From the NCBI RefSeq assembly GCF_003056405.1, contig NZ_PYVZ01000011.1, positions 1-64,000 on the forward strand: a stretch of DNA of 64,000 bases. Direction: 5' to 3'. Source of the stretch: Devosia indica. Its GTDB lineage: Bacteria > Pseudomonadota > Alphaproteobacteria > Rhizobiales > Devosiaceae. The notes under the pieces were generated by a model, which was not told where the DNA came from, made no database searches, and worked only from the letters and a program-made list of their open reading frames with translations. The position numbers and the translations under genes are program-made. Numbering within the stretch: the first letter of the stretch is position 1; the number at the start of each line of letters is the position of its first letter. Positions 36,467-45,438 of the stretch are shown here, piece after piece.

Positions 36467-37116
36467 GGTGTCCATCCCAGGAAATTCTCGATCAGTTTCA
36501 AACCCAGCGCCTGGCTTTTTTCCGGGTGGAACTGGGTGCCGAATATATTGTCGCGGCCAACGCAGGCGGTCAGCGCCCCGCCATAATCGGTGGTGGCGAT
36601 CAGCGTTTCGGCGCGGTCGGTCTTGAGGTGATAGGAATGGACGAAATAGGCGTGCAGCCCATTGGGGCCCGTTTCGATCCCGTCGAGCAGCGCATGCGGG
36701 CGCGTCACCGTGATGGTGTTCCAGCCCATATGGGGGATCTTGAGGGTCGGGTCGGCGGGCGTGATTTTTTCCACCGCGCCGGGAATCCAGCCCAGGCCCT
36801 GGGTCACCGTCTTTTCCCGGCCCTCACTGGCCAGCAATTGCATGCCGACGCAGACGCCCAGAAATGGCACACCGCCCTTGATGACGCGCTCTTCCAACAC
36901 CTCGACCATGCCGGTGACGGCATCGAGACCTGCCTTGCAATCGGCAAAGGCGCCAACGCCGGGCAGCATGATGCGATCGGCCAGCCGCACGATTTGCGGA
37001 TCAGAGGTCACGTTGATCACATCGCCCTGGCCCCGCTCGGCAGCCACACGCTCAAAGGCTTTGGCGGCCGAGTGCAGATTGCCCGCGCCATAATCGATGA
37101 TGGCGATTGTGCTCAT
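36463..37116 (-). CDS. hisH: Imidazole glycerol phosphate synthase subunit HisH
   Basis: HisH (217 aa) is the class I glutaminase that supplies ammonia to HisF. The nucleophile Cys is in [11 protein letters not shown], with [10 protein letters not shown] at the start and the His-Glu pair in GTQFHPEKS near the end. Its ATG overlaps the DUF2628 stop by 4 bases. Confidence 0.96.
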   Translation of the reverse strand: MSTIAIIDYGAGNLHSAAKAFERVAAERGQGDVINVTSDPQIVRLADRIMLPGVGAFADCKAGLDAVTGMVEVLEERVIKGGVPFLGVCVGMQLLASEGREKTVTQGLGWIPGAVEKITPADPTLKIPHMGWNTITVTRPHALLDGIETGPNGLHAYFVHSYHLKTDRAETLIATTDYGGALTACVGRDNIFGTQFHPEKSQALGLKLIENFLGWTP

Positions 37117-37463
37117 GGATTGTTCTCCAGGCTGGCGACCCGCGCCAGATCAGCATCCGTGGCATAGCGATAGCCGGCGGCAGCATAGCCGCGCCGCTTG
37201 AGCGCCCGCTGTTGCGCGCCCGGCGCAGCAAAGCCGCAGGCGATGGCGAGCAGGATATAAAGCCAGATTACCGCATCGGCGCCGATATAGGGGGCGGCGA
37301 AAACCAGCGCCACGATCCACAGTACGAACAGCACAAGCTGTCCCCAGAGCCGATGGGCCAGTGCATGCACGGGCGGCAGCAGCGCGGCATACCAGGAGAA
37401 TTTCTCGGGCACCGCCTGGGGCAGGGCACCGGTATCGGATCTGAGAATGGCGTAGAGGGTCAC
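37113..37463 (-). CDS. DUF2628 family membrane protein
   Basis: A 116-aa protein with two membrane helices (about 47-62 and 66-84), an N-terminal segment [21 protein letters not shown], and a tail [15 protein letters not shown]2628 proteins sit inside the histidine cluster in many alphaproteobacteria; their function is unknown. The GTG start at 37463 has GGAG 7 nt upstream. Confidence 0.85.
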   Translation of the reverse strand: MTLYAILRSDTGALPQAVPEKFSWYAALLPPVHALAHRLWGQLVLFVLWIVALVFAAPYIGADAVIWLYILLAIACGFAAPGAQQRALKRRGYAAAGYRYATDADLARVASLENNP

Positions 37464-37529
37464 GGGACACTCCAAGGGCAAGATGGGGTCCCCTTAGTGC
37501 AAAATGCGCAGAGGGGGAAGGGCGGTGAC

Positions 37530-37624
37530 GGTCGTCCTCACCCTTCGCGGCACCTCAGGAGGAGGACTACCGAGAATGCTGATCGTTCGAAGCCCTCATG
37601 GTGAGACGCTTTGCGTAGCAAAGC
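37530..37624. repeat. Intergenic paired-hairpin repeat between DUF2628 gene and hisB
   Basis: GGTCGTCCTC (37530-37539) pairs with GAGGACTACC (37562-37571) with one mismatch, followed by CCTCATGGTGAG and a small hairpin GCTTTGC GTA GCAAAGC (37608-37624). Such mosaics are frequent intergenic repeats in this order. The 191-bp gap holds no gene. Confidence 0.5.
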
Positions 37625-37654
37625 CTCGAGCCACGCGGACGGCTTTCACCAAAG

Positions 37655-38242
37655 CTAAAGCACGCCCTTGGTGCTGGGCACCCGGTCGGCTGTGCGCGGA
37701 TCGATCTCGACCGCCTCGCGCAGGGCGCGCGCCACCCCCTTGAACATCGACTCGGCCAGATGGTGGTTGTTATCGAAGTAGAAATTCTCGACATGCAGCG
37801 TGATCCCGGCATTGATCGCCAGCGCCTGGAAAAACTCGCGGAACAGTTCGGTGTCGATCTCGCCGATCTTGTTCTGGCTGAATTCCGCCTTGAACACCAG
37901 GAAAGCGCGGCCGGACACATCCAGCGCCGCGCGGGTCAGCGTGCCGTCCATGGGCAGGTCACAGCTCGCATAGCGGCGTATACCCTTCTTATCGCCAAGG
38001 GCCTCTTTGACCGCCTGGCCCAGCGCAATGCCGACATCTTCGACCGTGTGGTGGAAGTCGATATGCAGATCGCCCTTGCAGCTCACATCCATGTCGATCA
38101 GCGAATGGCGGCTGAGCTGGTCCAGCATGTGATCGAAAAAGCCGATGCCGGTCTGCATCCGGTGCGCACCGGTGCCATCGAGATTGATCGAGACGGCGAT
38201 CTCGGTCTCGTTGGTCTTGCGGGCGATCATTGCGGTACGCAT
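37655..38242 (-). CDS. hisB: Imidazoleglycerol-phosphate dehydratase
   Basis: HisB (195 aa, monofunctional) dehydrates IGP. The manganese-binding repeats are visible as [24 protein letters not shown] and [12 protein letters not shown] with [12 protein letters not shown]-terminal start [14 protein letters not shown] fits the family. It is 191 bp upstream of the DUF2628-hisH-hisA run and probably part of the same leftward cluster. Confidence 0.96.
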   Translation of the reverse strand: MRTAMIARKTNETEIAVSINLDGTGAHRMQTGIGFFDHMLDQLSRHSLIDMDVSCKGDLHIDFHHTVEDVGIALGQAVKEALGDKKGIRRYASCDLPMDGTLTRAALDVSGRAFLVFKAEFSQNKIGEIDTELFREFFQALAINAGITLHVENFYFDNNHHLAESMFKGVARALREAVEIDPRTADRVPSTKGVL

Positions 38243-38316
38243 CGGCTAGGGTCTCCGGTCATTCGGGGCTTGACTAGCAGATAGGCAGGTTCGCGTGAAG
38301 ATTGGGTTAGCCCGCC

Positions 38317-38567
38317 ACTTATCCCCGCGCCCAAAACCTGCCGCATACTCCCACCCATTGCTCTCGCGTCAGCGCGGCCGTGCCGGACAGCCTTCCAAGT
38401 TACCCTCTATCGAGAAACTTCGCAGACGGTTCGCGCAGCGAAGGCGCGGCTCCGGTGGAGCCGGGCCAGTCCAGAAGGCCTTGAGCGCTATGCGCGAATG
38501 GCAAGCGTTCCCGAGGCGGCTTTCGTCTCAGTTTTTTAGTTTCAGGGACGATATGCCGTCTCGGGAC
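38317..38567. other. Structured intergenic element B (copy in hisB-hslV gap)
   Basis: The 439-bp gap 38243-38681 contains a homologue of element A: the block ACTTATCC and CCAAAAC at 38317-38337, and a two-step stem-loop with outer arms TCCCGAGGCGGC (38509-38520) and GCCGTCTCGGGA (38555-38566), inner arms CGTCTC (38524-38529) and GGGACG (38545-38550), and a loop containing TAGTTT. Changes relative to A keep pairing (G-U or compensatory). No protein frame is shared. Confidence 0.6.
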
Positions 38568-38624
38568 ACCGCTCTGTCTTGATATCCGCAGGTCCAGGGA
38601 CCGTGCGGCGCTTGGGCACGTCTG

Positions 38625-38651
38625 TTGCAATCTGGGTTCGCACCCCTAAAT
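38625..38651 (+). promoter_or_regulatory. Possible heat-shock promoter of hslVU
   Basis: TTGCAA (38625-38630) and CCCCTAAAT (38643-38651) stand 12 bp apart, loosely like the sigma-32 pattern, 31 bp before the hslV start. The -35 lacks the usual CTTG, so support is weak. Confidence 0.3.
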
Positions 38652-38681
38652 ATCAGCCAACAGTTCGGAGTATCTTTTCCA

Positions 38682-39242
38682 ATGAGTGACAATAATTTTC
38701 CCGGCTGGCACGGCACGACCATCGTTTCGGTCCGCAAGGGCAACAAGGTGGTGGTGGCCGGCGACGGCCAGGTCTCGATGGGCCAGACGGTGATGAAGCA
38801 CAGCGCCAAGAAGGTGCGGCGGCTGGCCGATGGCAAGGTGATCGGCGGTTTTGCCGGCTCCACCGCGGATGCCTTCACCCTGTTCGAGCGGCTCGAAACC
38901 AAGCTCGAGCAATATCCCGACCAGTTGATGCGCGCCGCCGTGGAACTGGCCAAGGATTGGCGCACCGACCGCTATCTGCGCAAGCTCGAAGCCATGATGA
39001 TCGTAGCCGACAAGACCGATACGCTGGTACTGACCGGGACGGGTGATGTGCTGACCCCCGATCACGGCGTCATCGCCATTGGCTCGGGCGGCAATTACGC
39101 GCACTCGGCGGCGCTTGCCCTGCATCAGGCCACAGAGCTTGATGCCGAGGATATCGCCCGCCGCGCCATGAAGATCGCCGAGGAAATCTGCGTCTATACC
39201 AATGGCAATGTGACGGTCGAAACCATCGAGCTCGACGCGTGA
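38682..39242 (+). CDS. hslV: ATP-dependent protease subunit HslV
   Basis: HslV (186 aa) is the proteasome-like peptidase. After an 11-residue leader the mature protein starts at the catalytic Thr of [20 protein letters not shown]; the N-terminal leader is a known alphaproteobacterial feature and is thought to be cleaved. [14 protein letters not shown] is the second family block. The stop overlaps the next start (GTGA). Confidence 0.96.
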   Translation: MSDNNFPGWHGTTIVSVRKGNKVVVAGDGQVSMGQTVMKHSAKKVRRLADGKVIGGFAGSTADAFTLFERLETKLEQYPDQLMRAAVELAKDWRTDRYLRKLEAMMIVADKTDTLVLTGTGDVLTPDHGVIAIGSGGNYAHSAALALHQATELDAEDIARRAMKIAEEICVYTNGNVTVETIELDA

Positions 39243-39763
39243 GCTTTGTTGTTAAGCGTCTGGGCATGGAGGATGCGGCGGCCTATCGCGCCATCCGCCA
39301 CGAGGCGCTGGCCAACCATCCCGAGGCTTTTGTCTCGACGGCCGAGGGCTTTGCGCAAAAGTCCGATGCTGAAATCGTTCAGACGCTGGAAACACTGACA
39401 ATCTTCGGCGCCGTCCTGCCCGATGGCCGTCTGGGCGGCATCAATGCCTTCTTGCGCAATGAGGGCGCCAAGGAGCAGCATCGCGGCTGGATGATTCAGG
39501 TCTATGTGCGGCCCGAACATCGCGGTTCGGGCATGGCGCAGGCCCTGGTCGAGCATCTGGTGGATCATGCACGGCACCATGTGCTGCAGATTCATCTCGG
39601 CGTCTGGTCTGAGAACATTCCGGCCATCAAGCTCTACAAGCGGCTGGGCTTTGAAACCTATGGCACCGAGCCCCGCTATCTCTTCGTGAACGGTCGATTT
39701 ATCGACGAACACCTGATGGTGCGCTTCCTGGACAAGGCACCGATCGAAAGTGACCCAAAATGA
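39239..39763 (+). CDS. GNAT-family N-acetyltransferase
   Basis: A 174-aa acyl-CoA-dependent acetyltransferase with the acetyl-CoA loop [18 protein letters not shown] and the C-terminal [17 protein letters not shown]. Its GTG start overlaps the hslV stop and its stop overlaps the hslU start (ATGA), so three genes are translated as one coupled unit. The same insertion between hslV and hslU exists in other Hyphomicrobiales. Substrate unknown. Confidence 0.88.
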   Translation: MSFVVKRLGMEDAAAYRAIRHEALANHPEAFVSTAEGFAQKSDAEIVQTLETLTIFGAVLPDGRLGGINAFLRNEGAKEQHRGWMIQVYVRPEHRGSGMAQALVEHLVDHARHHVLQIHLGVWSENIPAIKLYKRLGFETYGTEPRYLFVNGRFIDEHLMVRFLDKAPIESDPK

Positions 39764-41070
39764 GTGAAACCAACTTCTCCCCGCGCGAGATCGTCTCCGA
39801 GCTTGACCGTCATATTGTCGGCCAGGCCGATGCCAAGCGTGCCGTTGCCGTTGCCTTGCGCAATCGCTGGCGCCGGCAGCAGCTTTCGCCCGATCTCAGG
39901 CGCGAGGTGACGCCCAAGAATATTCTGATGATCGGGCCGACCGGCGTGGGCAAGACCGAGATTTCGCGCCGTCTTGCCCGGTTGGCCCAGGCTCCCTTCG
40001 TCAAGGTGGAGGCCACCAAGTTCACCGAGGTCGGCTATGTCGGCCGCGATGTCGAGCAGATTGTTCGCGACCTTGTCGAGGCGGGCATCACTGTCCTCAG
40101 GGATCGGCGCCGCCGCGATGTGCAGGCCCAGGCCCACCACAATGCCGAAGAGCGCGTGCTCGATGCGCTGGTCGGCACCTCGGCTACGCCGTCCACGCGC
40201 GAAAGCTTCCGCGCCAAGCTGCGCGGCAATGAGCTCGACGACAAGGAAATCGAGATCGAGATGCAGCCCTCGGCCAGCAGCGGCGGATTCGAAATCCCCG
40301 GCATGCCCAATGGCGGCATCGGCATGATCAACCTTTCCGACATGTTCAAGCAGGCCATGGGCGGGCGCGGGGTCAAGCGCAAGATCAAGGTCCAGGATGC
40401 CTATGAGCCGCTGGTGGCCGAGGAGGCTGACAAACTGCTCGACCAGGATCAGCTCAAGGCCGAGGCTATCGAGCTGGTGGAGAACCACGGCATTGTCTTT
40501 ATCGACGAGATCGACAAGGTCGCCCACCGCGAAGGCGGCGCACAGGGCGGGCCGTCCCGCGAAGGTGTGCAGCGCGATCTGCTGCCGCTGATCGAAGGCA
40601 CCACCGTTGCCACAAAATATGGGCCGGTCCAGACCGACCATATCTTGTTCATTGCCTCGGGCGCTTTCCACGTCTCCAAGCCCAGTGACCTGCTGCCCGA
40701 ACTGCAGGGCCGCCTGCCGATCCGGGTGGAACTGAAGGCGCTCACGCGTGAGGACTTCATTGGCATTCTCTCGGACACCGAGGCGAGCCTGATCAAGCAA
40801 TATGTGGCGCTGATGGGCACTGAAGGGGTGACGCTCAGCATCACCAAGGACGCCATCGAGGCGATTGCCGATGCGGCCGTGCTGGTCAATTCCTCGGTTG
40901 AGAATATCGGTGCGCGGCGCCTGCAGACGGTCATGGAGCGGCTGGTGGAGGAAATCTCCTTTGACGCGCCGGACAAGTCCGGGGAGACGGTCACCATCGA
41001 CGCCGCCTTTGTCCGCGACAAGGTCGGCGCCCTGGCTGGCGATACGGATCTGAGCAAGTTCGTGTTGTAG
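39760..41070 (+). CDS. hslU: ATP-dependent protease ATPase subunit HslU
   Basis: HslU (436 aa) is the AAA+ unfoldase of HslVU. Walker A is GPTGVGKTE, Walker B FIDEIDK, with the start [15 protein letters not shown], the GYVGRDVE pore motif and the C-terminal tail FVL that docks into HslV. It is the last gene of the hslV-GNAT-hslU unit. Confidence 0.97.
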   Translation: MSETNFSPREIVSELDRHIVGQADAKRAVAVALRNRWRRQQLSPDLRREVTPKNILMIGPTGVGKTEISRRLARLAQAPFVKVEATKFTEVGYVGRDVEQIVRDLVEAGITVLRDRRRRDVQAQAHHNAEERVLDALVGTSATPSTRESFRAKLRGNELDDKEIEIEMQPSASSGGFEIPGMPNGGIGMINLSDMFKQAMGGRGVKRKIKVQDAYEPLVAEEADKLLDQDQLKAEAIELVENHGIVFIDEIDKVAHREGGAQGGPSREGVQRDLLPLIEGTTVATKYGPVQTDHILFIASGAFHVSKPSDLLPELQGRLPIRVELKALTREDFIGILSDTEASLIKQYVALMGTEGVTLSITKDAIEAIADAAVLVNSSVENIGARRLQTVMERLVEEISFDAPDKSGETVTIDAAFVRDKVGALAGDTDLSKFVL

Positions 41071-41088
41071 CGGCCACGAACTCGATCA

Positions 41089-41113
41089 CCCTTCTCCCCT
41101 TGCGGGAGAAGGG
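41089..41113. terminator. Hairpin between convergent hslU and XRE gene
   Basis: CCCTTCTCCC / GGGAGAAGGG (10-bp arms, 5-nt loop) followed by AAAAGG on the + strand. It can serve as a terminator for both genes and resembles a common intergenic palindrome. Confidence 0.65.
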
Positions 41114-41124
41114 AAAAGGTCGGC

Positions 41125-41493
41125 CTACCGCTTCCTGTTGGCCCGCTTGACCACTTCATCGCGCAGGAATTTCAAATCCTCGGCCTCCAGCCGGCTGATA
41201 TCATCGCGCAGACGATTGGTCAGTTCGGTCGCCTCTGGCGCCAGGCCCCCGGTATTGATCGTCACCTTGGGGTCGGAAATCTCGGCCAGGCGCTGGAGTT
41301 CCTCGGCCTCGTCCCAGATAACGTTGAAGAAGGCGATGATGCGGTGGAGCAGGAAGGATGTGGGCTGGCCACGCTTGCCGTGTTCCAGCGCCGAAAGATA
41401 GGCGCTTGAGACGTTGAGGGCCGCCGCCATTTCCTTGAGCGAAATGCCGCGGGCTTCGCGCATGGCCCGCAATTTGGCGCCCAGCGGCGTCAT
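41125..41493 (-). CDS. XRE-family helix-turn-helix regulator
   Basis: A 122-aa protein with an N-terminal HTH (about 5-60): LRAMREARGISLKEMAAALNVSSAYLSALEHGKRG, then a helical part WDEAEELQRLAEISDP and an acidic-basic C-terminus. The HTH type is that of SinR-like regulators. Its ATG overlaps the stop of the Smr gene by 4 bases. Confidence 0.88.
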   Translation of the reverse strand: MTPLGAKLRAMREARGISLKEMAAALNVSSAYLSALEHGKRGQPTSFLLHRIIAFFNVIWDEAEELQRLAEISDPKVTINTGGLAPEATELTNRLRDDISRLEAEDLKFLRDEVVKRANRKR

Positions 41494-42071
41494 TGGCGCC
41501 GCAGGCGCACATACCACGCCCCCTCTCCGCCATGACCGCGCGCGGCGACACTCCAGCCGGATACCAGATGCGACAGGCCTGGTTCGCTCAGCCAGATGGG
41601 CAGCATGGTACGCAAAATGCCGCGCTCGGTCATGGCCGCGATATAGTCATTGTCGGTCTTTGCGCCCTTGCCGGTGATGACCAAGATGGTCCGGTCCCCC
41701 CGTGCCGCCCGCGCCCCGATATAGCGCCGCAGCACCTCGCGGGCTTCAGTCTGGGTCATACCGTGCAGATCGATCTTGCCATCGATCTCAATGCGTCCGC
41801 GCCGCACCTTCTTGTGGATGGCCGGGTCGACGGCCCGTTCGGCCGCCGGCGTGCCGGAGGCGGGCGCCTGATAGGGCGGCAGAAACGGCTTGGCGGGTTT
41901 GCGCGGTCCGGGCGGCGCCTTGACGACCGGCTCGGGATCAGCTTCAGGCACCGGCAAGGGACCGGCTCCCATTTTCAACAGGCCCTTGCGCCGCAGCGGC
42001 TCGACCGTGGCGGCCACGGTGGTCCAGAGATGAAAGTCATGCGGCAGGCGCCTGGAGCCGCGTTTGGACAT
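41490..42071 (-). CDS. Smr-domain protein
   Basis: A 193-aa protein with a proline-rich middle (about 40-85) and a C-terminal Smr domain: IDLHGMTQTEAREVLRRYIGARAARGDRTILVITGKG ends the DLHG and GKG motifs. Smr domains act as nicking endonucleases or RNA nucleases. In related genomes this gene follows timA and mltA near the origin; mltA is not between them here. Confidence 0.9.
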   Translation of the reverse strand: MSKRGSRRLPHDFHLWTTVAATVEPLRRKGLLKMGAGPLPVPEADPEPVVKAPPGPRKPAKPFLPPYQAPASGTPAAERAVDPAIHKKVRRGRIEIDGKIDLHGMTQTEAREVLRRYIGARAARGDRTILVITGKGAKTDNDYIAAMTERGILRTMLPIWLSEPGLSHLVSGWSVAARGHGGEGAWYVRLRRQ

Positions 42072-42092
42072 GGTTCAGCCTGCCGACTGCGA

Positions 42093-42815
42093 TCAATCGA
42101 GCTGGCTGGTGGCGATCACCTTCCAGTTGGGGTCGCGGGATTTGGGATTGCGCGAGAAGGTCCATTCATCGGCAATGGTCTGGACCTGATCGGCATTGCC
42201 CTCGACCAGATTGCCGTCCTTGTCGCGCGTGGCCGAGACGACCTCGGCATGGAAGTCGACCGTCACATTGACGTCCTTCTTGTCGAATTCAGCGTCGACA
42301 ATCGACACCTTGGGCAGGCCGACAAAGGTGAAGTCCACCGTCTTGCCCTCGGCCTCGCGATCGACAATGGCGCGCTGGAAACTCTCGAAAATGGGCTTGT
42401 CGAGCAGGTTCTTGAGCGTCTGGCGATCGCCCTCGGCGAAGGCCGTAACGATCATTTCATAGGCCTGCTTGGCGCCCTCAAGGAAGCTCTTGGGCGAGAA
42501 GCCCGGATCGACTTCGGCCACCGCCTTGAGACCAGCCGCGAGCGGTGCGTTGCCGGCGGCCGCCTGTTCGATCTCGGCTTCGAGCTTGCGGGCGCGGCGC
42601 TCATCGTCAAGATCGGGCTGGGCCGCACGGGGCCGCAACGGCACCACCGTTTCTTCATTGGCCGCAGCCTGTTTTTCCGTCGGGGTCGAACGGCTCCGGT
42701 CGATGGGCGGGCGCTCATTGCCGGTGCGCGTGCCCAGCACAGAGCGCAGCCGGAACAGCACAAAGACAGCAACGGCGATGGCAATCAGGGTCGGCAGATC
42801 GAGGAATTCGGCCAT
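42093..42815 (-). CDS. timA: Tim44-like domain protein (TimA)
   Basis: The 240-aa protein has one N-terminal membrane helix (about 8-25), a charged linker and a Tim44-like domain (about 95-240) with LEGAKQAYEMIVTAFAEGDRQTLKNLL and DEWTFSRNPKSRDPNWKV. It is the alphaproteobacterial relative of mitochondrial Tim44; a role at the inner membrane is inferred. ATG 42815 gives MAEFLDLPTL. It is divergent from fxsA. Confidence 0.9.
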   Translation of the reverse strand: MAEFLDLPTLIAIAVAVFVLFRLRSVLGTRTGNERPPIDRSRSTPTEKQAAANEETVVPLRPRAAQPDLDDERRARKLEAEIEQAAAGNAPLAAGLKAVAEVDPGFSPKSFLEGAKQAYEMIVTAFAEGDRQTLKNLLDKPIFESFQRAIVDREAEGKTVDFTFVGLPKVSIVDAEFDKKDVNVTVDFHAEVVSATRDKDGNLVEGNADQVQTIADEWTFSRNPKSRDPNWKVIATSQLD

Positions 42816-42987
42816 GTAGCGGGCACCTTGAATATGAGGCGTCGACAAAAAACTGTTCGCTGGCGCTCGTTGTGCGCCATATCTGGCCTATATATAGGCA
42901 AAGCTTTAGCCCGAAACCAGTTCACGATGGGGCGAGTTGCGTTTTTGCCGCGTCCGAGGTGAACAAAACTCCTGCGAGGAGCCGAAA

Positions 42988-43452
42988 TTGGCCCGCCTGA
43001 TTGCCCTTTCCTTCCTGGCTTTGCCGCTTCTGGAAATCGCCGTGTTCATCATTGTCGGCCGCGCCATCGGCCTGTTCCCGACACTCGCACTGGTGATCCT
43101 GGCAGCACTTGCCGGCGGGTTGCTGTTGCGCCAGCAGGGCCTGAGCACGCTTTCGCGGCTGCGCAACAATGTCAATGCAGGCACCATTCCCGGGCGCACC
43201 ATGTTCGACGCCATGCTAATCGGGCTGGCGGCCATCCTTCTGGTGCTGCCGGGCTTTCTTAGCGATGTGATGGCGCTTTCCCTGCTGATACCACCGGTCA
43301 GGGGCTGGCTGTTTTCGGCCCTGGCGGGCCGGGTGCGGGTGGTTGAAACCACCACCAGCTATCGCCGCCATGACGCGTCCCGGGACGAACAGGACGACGA
43401 AACGCGCGCCATCGAGCTTAAGGATGATGACTGGCGGGATCGCCGCGAATAG
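42988..43452 (+). CDS. fxsA: FxsA family membrane protein
   Basis: A 154-aa protein with three to four hydrophobic helices; landmarks are ALPLLEIAVFIIVGRAIGLFPTLALV, GLLLRQQGLSTL and VLPGFLSDVMALSLLIPPVRG. FxsA in E. coli counters F exclusion of phage T7; its cell role is not known. The TTG start has GAGGAG 7 nt upstream. It precedes secB by 84 bp, a conserved order. Confidence 0.9.
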   Translation: MARLIALSFLALPLLEIAVFIIVGRAIGLFPTLALVILAALAGGLLLRQQGLSTLSRLRNNVNAGTIPGRTMFDAMLIGLAAILLVLPGFLSDVMALSLLIPPVRGWLFSALAGRVRVVETTTSYRRHDASRDEQDDETRAIELKDDDWRDRRE

Positions 43453-43536
43453 GGGGCAAGCTTGTTCGCGTCGGCCAAAAGTGCTAGCCACACCGCCATA
43501 ATTGCCTCGAACCTAGCCATCTAGAAGGACCAAATA

Positions 43537-44058
43537 ATGGCCGATGACACCCAGGGCGCGGCAGCGCCGCAGCCCGGCACTGCCCCCAGCATGAACCTCG
43601 TGGGTCAGTACATTCGTGACCTCTCCTTCGAAAACCCCGGCGCGCCCGCAACGCTTCTGGGCGGCGGTGCCAATCCGGCGTTCAATGTGTCGATCTCGGT
43701 CGGCGTCAAGAAGCAGAGCGACGAGATCTATGCCATCGAGCTCACGCTCAATGCCAAGGCCAATCGCGAAGAGACCGTGCTGTTCAATGTCGAGCTGGTC
43801 TATGGCGGCATTTTCCGCATCAAGAACGTGCCGGAAAACCAGCTTTCCCCACTGCTGATGATTGAATGCCCGCGGCTGATCTTCCCGTTTGCACGCCAGG
43901 TGCTGGCCAGCGTGACGCAGCAGGGCGGCTTCCCGCCGCTGATGATGGAGCCGGTGGATTTCTCGGCGATCTATCGCCAGAACTTGGCGAAGCTGGCCCA
44001 GCAGCAGGGTGGCGCTCAGGCTGCCGACGCCGCCGCCGAGGCACCCAAGCCGAACTGA
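43537..44058 (+). CDS. secB: Protein-export chaperone SecB
   Basis: SecB (173 aa) keeps preproteins unfolded for SecA. Conserved blocks are YIRDLSFENPGAP, AIELTLNAKANREETVLFNVELVYGGIF and CPRLIFPFARQVLASVTQQGGFPPLMMEPVDF. The Ala/Gln-rich tail is variable in the family. Confidence 0.97.
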   Translation: MADDTQGAAAPQPGTAPSMNLVGQYIRDLSFENPGAPATLLGGGANPAFNVSISVGVKKQSDEIYAIELTLNAKANREETVLFNVELVYGGIFRIKNVPENQLSPLLMIECPRLIFPFARQVLASVTQQGGFPPLMMEPVDFSAIYRQNLAKLAQQQGGAQAADAAAEAPKPN

Positions 44059-44086
44059 TCGCAAACAGCATTGCGAACAAAATATG

Positions 44087-44109
44087 GGCCCCGGTCTCCC
44101 GCCGGGGCC
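44087..44109. terminator. GC-rich hairpin between convergent secB and dnaQ
   Basis: GGCCCCGG / CCGGGGCC, 8-bp arms, 7-nt loop, followed by TTAT on the + strand. It lies between the two stops, so it can end both transcripts. Confidence 0.6.
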
Positions 44110-44131
44110 TTATCATGTCGAGTGGCTGATC

Positions 44132-44842
44132 CTATTCAGCGGCAGCGCTTTGCTCATATCTGGCCCAGATGGCGTTCTCACCCATCTGTTCAATGAAGGC
44201 CTCGTGGGCATGCGCTTCAGCCGCGCTGAGCCGGCCGGGCAATGGATTGGGGCGCTGGGCTACCGCAATGCGGGTCTGGCCCATGCCGCTGGATGCCGTT
44301 TCCACCTCGGCCACCAGGGCCAGGCTCACCTGCTTGCCACCGATTAGCTCGAGATAGACTTCGGCCAGGATCTCGCTATCGAGCAGCGCGCCATGCAGGG
44401 TGCGTCGGGAATTGTCGATCCCGTAATGCTTGCACAGCGCATCAAGGCTGACGCGGGCACCCGGATGCTTCTGCCGGGCGACCATGACAGTGTCGATCAC
44501 CGCATTGGCAAGGCGCGGTAGTCCGGCCCATTCCATTTCGGCGTTGAGAAAGCCCATGTCAAAGGGCGCATTGTGGATGACCAGCGTGGCATCGCCGATA
44601 AAGGCGCGGAAATCCTCCGCCACCGCCTTGAAAAGCGGCTTGTCGGCCAGAAAGGCGTCGCCCAGACCATGCACGCGAAATGCCTCTTCGGGCATTGAGC
44701 GTTCAGGATTGATATAGACGTGAAAATTCTTGCCGGTCGGGATGTGATTGATGAGCTCGACACAGCCGATTTCCACCAACCGATCGCCGCCCTGCGGCGA
44801 GAGGCCCGTGGTTTCGGTATCGAGCACGATTTCCCTGATCAT
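44132..44842 (-). CDS. dnaQ: DNA polymerase III epsilon subunit (3'-5' exonuclease)
   Basis: DnaQ (236 aa) is the proofreading exonuclease. ExoI is LDTETTG (D8/E10), ExoII is VIHNAPFDMGFLNAE, ExoIII is HGALLDSEI with the catalytic His-Asp. It overlaps coaE by 4 bases, as in related origin regions. Confidence 0.96.
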   Translation of the reverse strand: MIREIVLDTETTGLSPQGGDRLVEIGCVELINHIPTGKNFHVYINPERSMPEEAFRVHGLGDAFLADKPLFKAVAEDFRAFIGDATLVIHNAPFDMGFLNAEMEWAGLPRLANAVIDTVMVARQKHPGARVSLDALCKHYGIDNSRRTLHGALLDSEILAEVYLELIGGKQVSLALVAEVETASSGMGQTRIAVAQRPNPLPGRLSAAEAHAHEAFIEQMGENAIWARYEQSAAAE

Positions 44843-45435
44843 CCGTCCTGCCGTTCTGCACGCAATTTGCGCACCAGCTCTGCCACTTCTGCCTCGATCA
44901 TCGGGATCGGCACGGTGGTGTCAAAGAGCCAGTCAGCGCGTTCCTTCTTTTCGGCCTGTGGCATCTGGCGGGCAAGCAGGGTCTCCATCTTTTCCACGGT
45001 CATGCCGGGCCGGGCGAGAATCCGCTCGCGCTGTACCACCTCGTCCACGTGGGTCACCGCGATGGTATCGAAACCATAATCATGGCCGCTTTCAAACAGT
45101 AACGGCACCTCGACGGCCGCCAGGGCATGACCATGCGCTTCTGCTTCATCAAGAAAGTTAGCGATTGCGTTGCGCACCAGCGGGTGGACAATGGCTTCAA
45201 GACGCAGGAAACCGGAGGGATCGGCGGCTAGGCGCCGCGCCAGTTCGGCGCGGTCGATGACGCCGTTGTCCGCAACACCGGGGAACAGCGCCTCGACAGG
45301 CGCGACGGCCGCACCGGCATAGAGCTGCGCTACCGCCTCGTCTGCCGAGAAGACGGGCACGCCACATTTGGCAAAGGCACCGAGCAAGGTCGACTTGCCG
45401 GTCGCGATCGATCCGGTGATGCCGATCCGCCGCAT
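44839..45435 (-). CDS. coaE: Dephospho-CoA kinase
   Basis: CoaE (198 aa) makes the last step to coenzyme A. Walker A is TGSIATGKST, with SADEAVAQLY, VEVPLLFE and RQMPQAEKKERADW. Its ATG is 4 bp from the aroE stop and its stop overlaps dnaQ, so aroE-coaE-dnaQ form one leftward operon. Confidence 0.95.
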   Translation of the reverse strand: MRRIGITGSIATGKSTLLGAFAKCGVPVFSADEAVAQLYAGAAVAPVEALFPGVADNGVIDRAELARRLAADPSGFLRLEAIVHPLVRNAIANFLDEAEAHGHALAAVEVPLLFESGHDYGFDTIAVTHVDEVVQRERILARPGMTVEKMETLLARQMPQAEKKERADWLFDTTVPIPMIEAEVAELVRKLRAERQDG

Positions 45436-45438
45436 GGT

